Part shown: piece by piece, positions 1-7,650 of the stretch
Numbering within the stretch: the stretch's first letter is position 1
How the letters are laid out: each line of letters opens with the position of its first letter
Source of the DNA: a virus
IMG/VR virus record: IMGVR_UViG_3300032893_000190
Location: 1-35,846 of that record
Reading direction: 5' to 3' (one strand)
Length of the DNA: 35,846 nt
Made by a program: the position numbers and the translations under genes
Notes under the pieces: generated by a model
What the model saw: the letters and a program-made list of their open reading frames with translations, nothing else
Database searches by the model: none
Told to the model about the DNA's origin: nothing

Positions 1-2
1 AT

Positions 3-335
3 TTTGAAAGAGATTTTTGGATAGCAGAGATGTTTGAGCAAATAAAAAAAGGTCATGTCAGATTCCCGCTAGGAAATTATGAACAAGTGGCCTGGTTAAT
101 GCATCATTGTTGTGCATTTGATATTAAACCAAGTATCTCTCGATATGGAGATGTTAACCCTCATTATGTTAAATCTGGAGCGAACGATGGATTTATGGCT
201 TTATTAAATGCATATATAGCTTATAAGTTCTATCTTACCGATGGATTTAAGAATACAAATCCATTATTACAAAAAGAACATAATAAACAAATAGAAGCTC
301 CGGTACTACTTGGCTATATTCCAAAAATGAAATAA
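3..335 (+). CDS. Probable terminase large subunit, C-terminal end (partial)
   Basis: The reading frame is open from the first bases of the window, so the gene starts upstream and only its last 110 residues are seen. An internal ATG at 30 is not taken as the start because the frame continues before it (FERDFWIAEM). The tail contains RFPLG, then RYGDVNPHYVK, then a GANDGFMALLNAY stretch. This resembles the end of the terminase nuclease domain, where the last catalytic Asp sits in a (N)D-x-x-x-AL helix. The portal gene follows 37 nt downstream, the usual phage order. The ATPase motifs lie outside the window, so the identity is an inference from position plus a short C-terminal match. Confidence 0.55.
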   Translation, partial: FERDFWIAEMFEQIKKGHVRFPLGNYEQVAWLMHHCCAFDIKPSISRYGDVNPHYVKSGANDGFMALLNAYIAYKFYLTDGFKNTNPLLQKEHNKQIEAPVLLGYIPKMK

Positions 336-372
336 TCTCTAATTTTTTGATATATACATATAAGGCACTCCA

Positions 373-2160
373 ATGGTAAAGTCAAAGTCAGAACAACATT
401 TAGACACGCGAGATGGCGTTCCAAAAATTTCTCCAAATATGTATAAACAAGTTTCAGAAGAACGCCGCGCAATGTTAAATGGCGAAGTAGAAAACGGATT
501 ATTTAAAGATGGATCGCTGCCATCGGATCCTAATTATAATAAAACAAGTGCCAGTAATATAATGCCATTATCTACTGGAATTAAAAAGAATGCTCAGGTT
601 TTATCGTCTACTGGAGTTGGAGTTTCTGGAGATACTTCCTCTGGATGGAGAGGTAGCGGCGGAACTGAAAGACAAGTAACGGAATTATATTCTCCATTGT
701 ATCTTGCTTCAAACTTAAATCTACCAAGAGATAGGGCAACAATTAATGCCTGGTGCAGGGCCTTCTATGCCTTAAATCCAATCGTGCAAAACGCTATTAA
801 TTTGCACAGTACATATCCAATTAGTAAATTAAATATTAAATGTCCAAATAAAAAAATTGAAAATTTCTTTAATGAAATGATTGAAGAAATAGATTTAATG
901 AATATTTGTGTTCAAGCTGCACAAGAATTTTGGTTATTAGGAGAAGCCTTTGTATATGGCGAGCTTGATGAAAGAACACTTAAATGGAGTAGATTAGTAA
1001 TTCAAAATCCAGATTATATAGTTCTTAAAAAAACAGTGGTCGCAAATGAGCCATTAATAATGTTAAGACCAGATGAGAATTTAAGAAGAATTGTTTTTTC
1101 TACAAAGCCATCAGATGTAGAGCAGAGAAAACAATTAAATGAAAATATAATAAATCATATTAGAAGGGGAGAAAATATTCCTCTTGATAATTTCTATGTA
1201 TCTCATTTGGCTCGTAGAATAGCCCCTTATGAGGTTAGAGGCACTGGACTTCCAGTGAGCGTGTTCAGGCAGCTTATGTTATTTGATTTAATTAGAGAAT
1301 CAAAATTTGCACAGGCATCAAATTTAATAAATCCTCTTACCATCATCAAGGTAGGTAGCGCCGAATATAAACCAACATTAGCCGATCTTCAACAATGGAG
1401 AGATACCTTTGCAGAGGCACAAAATGATAGGGATTTTAAGATCTTTACTCATGAGGCCGTCACAGTAGAAAAGGTAGGATCTGGGGGCGCAATATATGAT
1501 ACTTCCGGAGATATTAATCAGCTATTAAAAGAAATATATATTGGACTGATGGTTCCACAGGTTATTATTGAGGGTGGCGGAGATATAACATATGCTAACG
1601 GTGGAGTTTCATTAGAGGTATTAAAACAAAGATATATTTCATTTAGAAATATGATGTCTTCCTGGCTAAAAATGAAGATTTTTGCCCCGATATCTAAACT
1701 GAATGAATTCTATGATTATAAAGACGGTAAAAAGACATTGATTGTTCCAGATATTGATTGGAACCATATGAATTTGTTTGATGCCGCCGACTATATAAAT
1801 ATCTTGGTGAATGTTTCTTCCGGAGAGGCAAAGAGAGTTTCAACTCAAACATTATATCGCTCGTTAGGTCTGGAGTGGGAAGAGGAGCGAAGAAAAATTA
1901 GAAAAGAAGACATTGCAGAATCTATAAGAAAGAAAGAAATAGTGTCTCTTGAAAAAATGAATTTAAATGAATTAAGAGCAATTAGTGATGATAGTGAAAT
2001 ACCAGAGGTTGTTGATACTCCTGATATTGGAATTTCACCATATTCATCAGACGGAATGCCGCTACCAGGAGAAACTGGAGGTGGCGGTGGCGGAGGCGGT
2101 GGTGGATTAGGTGGATTAGAACTTCCTCCGTCATTAAAGGCTGAAAAGCCGTCTCCATAG
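373..2160 (+). CDS. Portal protein
   Basis: A 595-residue protein of usual portal length. It would form the ring at the capsid vertex through which DNA enters and leaves. The N-terminal ~100 residues are polar and low complexity. The core from about residue 120 (RATINAWCRAFYALNP, then the aromatic and acidic stretch around residues 180-200) through residue 510 fits the alpha/beta clip and stem pattern of large-phage portals, including a conserved-looking GLMVPQVIIEGG segment near residue 400. The C-terminus ends in a poly-Gly linker and a Pro-rich tail. An AAGG ribosome site lies upstream of the ATG. It sits between the probable terminase and the structural cluster, which supports the call. 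Portal identity is judged from overall pattern and context, without a search. Confidence 0.75.
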   Translation: MVKSKSEQHLDTRDGVPKISPNMYKQVSEERRAMLNGEVENGLFKDGSLPSDPNYNKTSASNIMPLSTGIKKNAQVLSSTGVGVSGDTSSGWRGSGGTERQVTELYSPLYLASNLNLPRDRATINAWCRAFYALNPIVQNAINLHSTYPISKLNIKCPNKKIENFFNEMIEEIDLMNICVQAAQEFWLLGEAFVYGELDERTLKWSRLVIQNPDYIVLKKTVVANEPLIMLRPDENLRRIVFSTKPSDVEQRKQLNENIINHIRRGENIPLDNFYVSHLARRIAPYEVRGTGLPVSVFRQLMLFDLIRESKFAQASNLINPLTIIKVGSAEYKPTLADLQQWRDTFAEAQNDRDFKIFTHEAVTVEKVGSGGAIYDTSGDINQLLKEIYIGLMVPQVIIEGGGDITYANGGVSLEVLKQRYISFRNMMSSWLKMKIFAPISKLNEFYDYKDGKKTLIVPDIDWNHMNLFDAADYINILVNVSSGEAKRVSTQTLYRSLGLEWEEERRKIRKEDIAESIRKKEIVSLEKMNLNELRAISDDSEIPEVVDTPDIGISPYSSDGMPLPGETGGGGGGGGGGLGGLELPPSLKAEKPSP

Positions 2161-2207
2161 TTAGCGTTATTTACACATATAATTGAAGGCTATATATTGG
2201 AGATTAT

Positions 2208-3935
2208 ATGGATAAGATCGCCCAACGCAGAAAACTATTAAGCAAGATTCACGAAGCCACTTCTATTAAGGGGCGGATCTTAGAAAAAATGAATCCAGAA
2301 TTTCGTGAAGTTATGGATAGTATTCGCGATACAGATGCCAGGATTAGAGAGTATGCAGAAAATATTAAAACGGCATCAAGAAATGCAAGATCATCGGTAA
2401 GAAGAAATGATTATCTTCAGGCTGCACAAAATCTTACCATAGTCCACGATAAGGCAAAATATATTGCAGCAGAACTTGAGAAATTAAAAAATCTAATTAA
2501 TAAAAAACATTTTAATATACTACTAAATAAATTTGATGATGATCATAAGAGAGAATTATTTGAATATGATCCTAAAAAAATTGTAAAATTAGAAACAGAA
2601 ACAAATGAATTAATTAAAAAATATGCAGGAATTGGTGATTGGTGGTTTAATATAAAAGACATTCCATCTGCCATAATGCATAATTTATTTACCGGCAAGG
2701 GCATTGCTATGTCTGCCCTTCAAAAATCCTTCTCTACACCGTTTTTAAAAACATTAAAAACAGATACAGAAAATTTAACCACAAAAACAGAAGAATTTGT
2801 TGAAAATTTACTTGATATTTTTAAAAAATTAGGGAATGCGGTAGGAACAAGAGATATTCATACATATGTTCTTGAATCAAATAATTTAATCAAAAAATAT
2901 GCCGGATATAATAGAACATTTTTAAATTACTATAATAAAAATATAGAGCCAATCAAATCTCATTATATTCAGCTAAAAGAAGAGATGAATGCAGCAGAAG
3001 CAGAAAGATTAAAACAAACGCAGCAGGAAACAGAAAGATTAAAGCAAATACAACAACAACAGGCTGCAACTCAACCTCCTGCTAATCAACCTCCTGTTAA
3101 TCAGTCTGACGCCACCAAGCTAGAAGAAAATCAAGAAATTGAGTTAGAAAAACAAAGAAAAATTCAAGAGGATATATCGCATAAAATGGAAGAAGAGGCG
3201 AGAAAACAAAGAGAGGGTCTTGATGCCGCTATAAAGGCTCAAGAATTTAAAAAACAAAATCCTTCAGGACTAATGACGCCAGAGGAAATGCAGAAAAAGA
3301 TAGATGAGCTTACTACGATTGAAACAAAAAAAAGCAATCGTCATGGTGCGGCTCTACATAAGATAGCGAAAAAATATTACCTGTTTGTTTCTGCCCAATC
3401 TCCGGAAATGATAGAATTAGATCCGTCAGATTTGGAAGAAATAGATGAAACGGAGCCATTTGAACTTACTAACAGAGTGAAGCCAAAAGAATTGGTTGAA
3501 CAAAAGAGATTATCATACGATCTTCCTGATGGCAAGATTGATAGACACTACTCCTCTATACCATTTTTAAAAGAAATTACTGCCGATAGAATTAGAATGA
3601 CTCCAAATACAGAGGCGCACCTTGTTAATATTTTTGTCAGTAGATTAGAAGATTATGACTATGATTTAGAAGATGTAGAATCGCAGGTTATAGGAAAAAA
3701 ATTAACAGAAGAAATTAAAAAAGCAATTGTTAATGGTTGGGTTCTTTCTAGCGTTTCTGCTGGAGATATAAATAATCCAAAAGATAAAATAATTAATATT
3801 TATATTAGATTTAATATATCTGATGTAATGCCAGAGCTTGCAGGTACAGCCAAGATTAAAATTGACTGTAGAATATCCGCAAGAAACAAAACCTTAACTG
3901 TAAAGACAATAAACAAAAATTTTAGGATAGAATAA
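2208..3935 (+). CDS. Coiled-coil structural-type protein, unknown function
   Basis: 575 residues, starting at an ATG with a GGAG site 8 nt upstream. Residues 1-230 are predicted helical. Residues ~255-350 form a Glu/Gln/Lys-rich heptad-like coiled coil with a short Pro/Gln spacer. Residues ~400-575 look like a separate alpha/beta domain with several beta strands. The protein holds the short motif IKKYAG twice and LHKIAKKYY once, similar to short motifs in neighbouring proteins. Its stop codon overlaps the next start (TAATG), so the two are translationally coupled. It lies directly behind the portal, so a head or neck role is possible, but I do not recognise the family. Confidence 0.8.
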   Translation: MDKIAQRRKLLSKIHEATSIKGRILEKMNPEFREVMDSIRDTDARIREYAENIKTASRNARSSVRRNDYLQAAQNLTIVHDKAKYIAAELEKLKNLINKKHFNILLNKFDDDHKRELFEYDPKKIVKLETETNELIKKYAGIGDWWFNIKDIPSAIMHNLFTGKGIAMSALQKSFSTPFLKTLKTDTENLTTKTEEFVENLLDIFKKLGNAVGTRDIHTYVLESNNLIKKYAGYNRTFLNYYNKNIEPIKSHYIQLKEEMNAAEAERLKQTQQETERLKQIQQQQAATQPPANQPPVNQSDATKLEENQEIELEKQRKIQEDISHKMEEEARKQREGLDAAIKAQEFKKQNPSGLMTPEEMQKKIDELTTIETKKSNRHGAALHKIAKKYYLFVSAQSPEMIELDPSDLEEIDETEPFELTNRVKPKELVEQKRLSYDLPDGKIDRHYSSIPFLKEITADRIRMTPNTEAHLVNIFVSRLEDYDYDLEDVESQVIGKKLTEEIKKAIVNGWVLSSVSAGDINNPKDKIINIYIRFNISDVMPELAGTAKIKIDCRISARNKTLTVKTINKNFRIE

Positions 3936-4945
3936 TGTCAGGATCTGAAGTTCCACAAAGGAAAACGCCGGCAAATCTTGATGATCTTGTTAGCGGATTT
4001 ATAAAAGCCTGGAGAAAGCTTGAAGGTAGAGATCCGTCCAAACAACAAATAGCTATGGTTATGTCTCAAAATGCTTTAGAGACGGGGGGCTTTGCAACTA
4101 AATCCATGCTAAATTATAATATAGGAAATATTATTAAAACCCCATATGATAATTTTGATTATTATGTTCATCCTGACAGTTATCACGGTAAAAAAATTAT
4201 ACAGCATTTTAGATCCTATAATTCATTGCAAGAAGGAATTGAAGATTTTTTAAAATTAATAAAAAAAGGATATCCTCAAGCCTTTTCTGCTACCACTAAA
4301 ACGCCCAAAGAATACGCATATGCTCTTGTAGAAAATCCAAAAGCAAGATATTACGATGAGACACATAGAGATGATTATGCGAAAGGAATGAATTCTTTAT
4401 ATAATCAATATTTGAAATCAAAAGATTTCAATAGACTTTTTGATAGTATAGTTGGTTTGCCTGCAGAAAATACAATTGAAAAGGCACCCGAAGCTAAAGA
4501 AGATGATGGATTTCTATCATCTTTAATAAGAAAAATAGAAGAATTCATAATGTCAATTGCATTATTAAAGAATAAAGATATGATAAAGAATAGTTATGTG
4601 ATTTTAGTTAATTCAAATAATAAGGAAAATTCTGTTGAGTTTGCAAGAATATTATCTATGGCAATTAGAGAGGAATTAAAAGAGAATGCAGATATTCATT
4701 TTGATGGAGATAATGTAGAAATTCAGGTTAATGCATCTAAAAACGGCGATGTAAAAGGAGCGCTCTCACAATTAAGTGATGCAATTTCAGAAGCGTTTAT
4801 TGAAGCTACTAAAAAAATAGGTGGAGTGAAAGTTAATTCATATATAATGGAAAATCAAATATCTAAATATGCCAAAATAGAAGATGAAATTTTGGATAAG
4901 TATTATAGGCAATTTCATATCAAATTTTTAAGAGATGAAAAATGA
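3935..4945 (+). CDS. Glucosaminidase-like peptidoglycan hydrolase with C-terminal extension
   Basis: 336 residues. The first ~170 match the FlgJ/GH73-type N-acetylglucosaminidase pattern: an SQNALETGGF helix with the likely catalytic Glu at residue 49, then NYNIGNI, the FRSYNSLQEGIEDF helix, and a closing Y-rich helix (YNQYLKS). These enzymes cut glycan strands of peptidoglycan. Residues ~180-336 are an unrelated alpha/beta tail not seen in simple lysins. There is no signal peptide. Position inside the head or virion operon, with a 1-nt overlap before and an ATGA overlap after, suggests a virion-associated hydrolase used at entry rather than the lysis endolysin. The enzymatic class is fairly clear; the timing of use is inferred. 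Confidence 0.7.
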   Translation: MSGSEVPQRKTPANLDDLVSGFIKAWRKLEGRDPSKQQIAMVMSQNALETGGFATKSMLNYNIGNIIKTPYDNFDYYVHPDSYHGKKIIQHFRSYNSLQEGIEDFLKLIKKGYPQAFSATTKTPKEYAYALVENPKARYYDETHRDDYAKGMNSLYNQYLKSKDFNRLFDSIVGLPAENTIEKAPEAKEDDGFLSSLIRKIEEFIMSIALLKNKDMIKNSYVILVNSNNKENSVEFARILSMAIREELKENADIHFDGDNVEIQVNASKNGDVKGALSQLSDAISEAFIEATKKIGGVKVNSYIMENQISKYAKIEDEILDKYYRQFHIKFLRDEK

Positions 4946-5325
4946 AAAAAGAAGATGTTTTAAAGACAATAGAGAAATTTAAAAAATCTGATAAGCAGGC
5001 AAGCTTTTCTGAAATAATTGCCGAACTTTGCAAAGATAAATTAATAGAAATATATTTTGGCGATGTATATGAACAAGCAAATCTTTCTGATTTTAGTCAA
5101 AATATTTATAGCGTTATCTGTGGAAAAATAATATCTGGTTATGGCGATTGTCTTTTTATAGATTGTTACTATGCTGACGATGAGACTAAACAATTAAAAA
5201 GAGGAAATATAGTTATTGTTAATGGATTTAATGTCAAGGCAATTACCGAAATAGATACTACAGGAAGAGTTAAAGATATAATAATAAGCACTAAAACAAC
5301 AAATCGTATAAAAAAATATGAATGA
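4942..5325 (+). CDS. Hypothetical protein, 127 aa
   Basis: A small mixed alpha/beta protein. The N-terminal ~45 residues are helical and charged. The rest alternates hydrophobic beta strands, including a GKIISGYGDCLFIDCYY segment and a GNIVIVNGF turn, which suggests a compact beta barrel. The start overlaps the previous stop (ATGA) and the end overlaps the next gene by 8 nt, so it is part of the same translational unit. I do not recognise a family. Confidence 0.75.
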   Translation: MKKEDVLKTIEKFKKSDKQASFSEIIAELCKDKLIEIYFGDVYEQANLSDFSQNIYSVICGKIISGYGDCLFIDCYYADDETKQLKRGNIVIVNGFNVKAITEIDTTGRVKDIIISTKTTNRIKKYE

Positions 5326-5998
5326 TAATGTTCTTGGACAATTAGAGATATATGGTTTTATTTCGGAATTAGTTAAAATTTCGAGAATAATAAGATTGCC
5401 TAATGGAAAATGGAGAGTTGTATCTAAAAAGGGTAAAAATTTAGGAACATATCAAACTAAAGAAGAAGCAAAGGTAAGATTAAGGCAGGTAGAATTTTTT
5501 AAGCACAAAAAAGCAGAAAAAGAAAGTATTAGTGATTTAACATATTCTTCAATAATGAGAATTTTAAATAAAGCTGCAGATGAAGATACTATTTTAAAAT
5601 TTCAAAAAAAGTATAAAAGTGTTTTCGATGAACTGCTATTAAAAGGAGATTTAAATCCAGAAGATAAGGCCTTAGAAGCAGCTACTCAAGAAATAGATTT
5701 TGATGGATTTGATAAAATGGCTTCGGCAGTTCAATTAGGCGATCCTGAATATGCTGGAAGATATTTGGCAGATTTAATTAAGTTTCTACTCACAAGAATA
5801 TCACCATTAAATAGACAAAAATCTATACAAAATCTTAAGAATAAAATATATTATTTAAATGAATATGAAATTAGCTCAAAACACATACCGGCCTCTGCAT
5901 CAATGGGTCAGGCGATTACTTTACTAAAAAATATATTAATAGAGCATGATTCTAAATATATAAGAGAAGTATTAAATAGTGTTGTGAGGCACCTATAA
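5318..5998 (+). CDS. Hypothetical protein with WRV..KGK..GTY motif
   Basis: 226 residues. Near residues 28-62 it has the pattern KWRVVSKKGKNLGTYQT followed by KEEAKVRLRQVEFFKH. This three-strand plus helix pattern recurs at the ends of various tailed-phage proteins and resembles small AP2-like or integrase-arm nucleic-acid or structural folds. The remaining ~150 residues are helical without recognisable motifs. It overlaps the gene before by 8 nt and the gene after by 1 nt (TAATG), so expression is coupled. The function is not known. Confidence 0.75.
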   Translation: MNDNVLGQLEIYGFISELVKISRIIRLPNGKWRVVSKKGKNLGTYQTKEEAKVRLRQVEFFKHKKAEKESISDLTYSSIMRILNKAADEDTILKFQKKYKSVFDELLLKGDLNPEDKALEAATQEIDFDGFDKMASAVQLGDPEYAGRYLADLIKFLLTRISPLNRQKSIQNLKNKIYYLNEYEISSKHIPASASMGQAITLLKNILIEHDSKYIREVLNSVVRHL

Positions 5999-6786
5999 TG
6001 CTACAGAGATTTAGAAGAATAGATAGAATGCTATATCGCGGTGGACATCCATCTGTAGAGGATGTTGTTTATTTAAATAAAAAGTTTGGCATAAAAAGAA
6101 TAATTAGTCTTGATATATTGGCTGGAAAACATATAGAAAGAGTTTGTAAAATATTAGAAATCGAGCATATTATCATACCAATAGATGTTAGCGATAAGAT
6201 GTCAATTATAAATTTGTTCGAGCATAATTTAGATTATTTGTTTGGCAGCGGCGTTCCTACTTATATTCATTGTATGCAGGGTAAAGATCGCACAGGACTT
6301 GTAGCCGCAGTATATAGATGCAAATATCAGGGGTGGGATTGTAATAGGGCCATAGCAGAGGCAAAAAAGTTAGGGTTTGGCATAGGAATAGATCCGACAA
6401 CAATAAAATTTTATGAGAAAATAATATCCAAATTTTGTATGAAAAACCACGATCACTTACATCAAATAGAAGATGCAAACAATGCATCGGATATAGTGTC
6501 TGGTGAAAGAGATTCAGAGGACCAATATAGAGATTTTAATCTTGATAGCTTAAATCCACAGTCATGGTCTCCATATACTGATTATCGAGTAAGAATGTAT
6601 CCTTATGGAGATGCGGATAGACATTATGATGAGCAGTTCGAAGGAAGAAACGATTATAAGTTAAAGGAAAAAAATCAGGTATCGATAAACGAAAATACTA
6701 TTCCTATGGTAGGTCAATACGATTCTAACACGCAGGGCATTTCTGGAGCCGGACCTTCGATGATTGGTTCGGGTATTATGCCATAA
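5998..6786 (+). CDS. Dual-specificity/tyrosine phosphatase-like protein
   Basis: 262 residues. The catalytic P-loop HCMQGKDRTG is intact, with nucleophile Cys92 and Arg98 in the C-x5-R spacing. Upstream, YRGGHPS and the IKRIISLD strand match the N-terminal half of SIW14-like or dual-specificity phosphatases. An Asp-bearing loop at residues ~62-67 (PIDVSDK) could supply the general acid. These enzymes remove phosphate from phosphotyrosine, phosphoserine or inositol phosphates through a cysteinyl-phosphate intermediate. Residues ~150-262 are an extra Tyr/Asp/Gly-rich tail ending in a Gly/Ser/Pro stretch. The gene is embedded in the structural operon. The fold call is strong; the substrate is unknown, and virion packaging is only a possibility. 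Confidence 0.8.
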   Translation: MLQRFRRIDRMLYRGGHPSVEDVVYLNKKFGIKRIISLDILAGKHIERVCKILEIEHIIIPIDVSDKMSIINLFEHNLDYLFGSGVPTYIHCMQGKDRTGLVAAVYRCKYQGWDCNRAIAEAKKLGFGIGIDPTTIKFYEKIISKFCMKNHDHLHQIEDANNASDIVSGERDSEDQYRDFNLDSLNPQSWSPYTDYRVRMYPYGDADRHYDEQFEGRNDYKLKEKNQVSINENTIPMVGQYDSNTQGISGAGPSMIGSGIMP

Positions 6787-6831
6787 GATTTTGCATAATA
6801 ATAAAAAGAAGTAATATCATAATATCTTTAT

Positions 6832-7452
6832 ATGGAACAAATGGAAAAAAAATCATATTTAATACAAATGTCCTATGAAGTGACAGACGAAGAAAAAAGA
6901 AACGCAAAAAAAGCGTTAATTCATCTTGATCGTCTCGAAAGAGCTTTAAATATTGCGAAGGACAAGCTTGAATTGGCCTATGCACCATTTAAGAATAAAC
7001 CTGATGTTTCTCCAGAAGAGGTTTTTAGACAGCGCGCTTCGTTAAGAGATTATAGAGACCAGGTGATAGATAGCTTCAATGATGTTAAAAAGCATTCATT
7101 TTATTTCTATTCAATAATGCAACCGTTTTCATTTGATACACAAACCATTAAAATAGTAAATTCTTTTGTGATGGGAATTAATGATGTTGAAAAACAAGTA
7201 AATAGATTTGCTTCACTTTTTTCAAATTTAGATTCAGTTGATTTCGTTAAAACATTAGTAAAATCAATAGAAAATGTAAAGAAAGAAGTTGCTGAATTAG
7301 AACAAATAATAAATGATAGAATAAAAACACACATCAAAGATAATATTCTTGCTAGCACATGGGTAGATACCTTAAGCGATCAGTTGCAGGAAAAAATAGA
7401 TAAAAAAATTCCGTTGGTTAAAAAATTAGTAGAAGACAGAGATGATAGCTAA
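6832..7452 (+). CDS. Helical hypothetical protein, 206 aa
   Basis: The protein is almost wholly alpha-helical and charged, with heptad-like stretches at residues ~15-60 and ~125-165, and contains no Cys. It resembles small phage chaperone-like or head-associated proteins but I cannot assign it. Two starts are possible: ATG 6832 and the in-frame ATG 6841. The second has GGA four bases upstream; the first has no clear ribosome site. It follows the phosphatase gene by 45 nt. Confidence 0.75.
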   Translation: MEQMEKKSYLIQMSYEVTDEEKRNAKKALIHLDRLERALNIAKDKLELAYAPFKNKPDVSPEEVFRQRASLRDYRDQVIDSFNDVKKHSFYFYSIMQPFSFDTQTIKIVNSFVMGINDVEKQVNRFASLFSNLDSVDFVKTLVKSIENVKKEVAELEQIINDRIKTHIKDNILASTWVDTLSDQLQEKIDKKIPLVKKLVEDRDDS

Positions 7453-7479
7453 TTATTTAGTATATATGTGGAGAAAAAC

Positions 7480-7635
7480 ATGTTTATAAAACGCGGAGAT
7501 GCATTACCAATTACTTCAATTATCACTACATCAGATGATATTGATGATGATAGCACAAAGAAGGTAATGCAGAAGACAATAGAAGAAGTAAAAAAAGAAG
7601 AAATGGCCGAAAAAGAAAAAAAGTCTGACGCTTAA
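7480..7635 (+). CDS. Small acidic/lysine-rich protein, 51 aa
   Basis: A short gene with a clear GGAG ribosome site at 7470-7473. It begins MFIKRGDALPITSII, followed by an Asp-rich turn (DDIDDD) and a highly charged Lys/Glu helix ending in KKSDA. It fits the gap between the 206-aa gene and the protease-scaffold gene and keeps the same strand. The MFIK start resembles that of the 137-aa protein at 11718. Small charged proteins next to phage prohead genes are often core components, but no function is shown here. Confidence 0.65.
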   Translation: MFIKRGDALPITSIITTSDDIDDDSTKKVMQKTIEEVKKEEMAEKEKKSDA

Positions 7636-7650
7636 TATTTAGAGGATATA

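Noticed and set aside
6257-6487. 76-residue minus-strand frame within the phosphatase gene
   Set aside because: It lies wholly inside a motif-supported gene on the other strand and shows no ribosome site.
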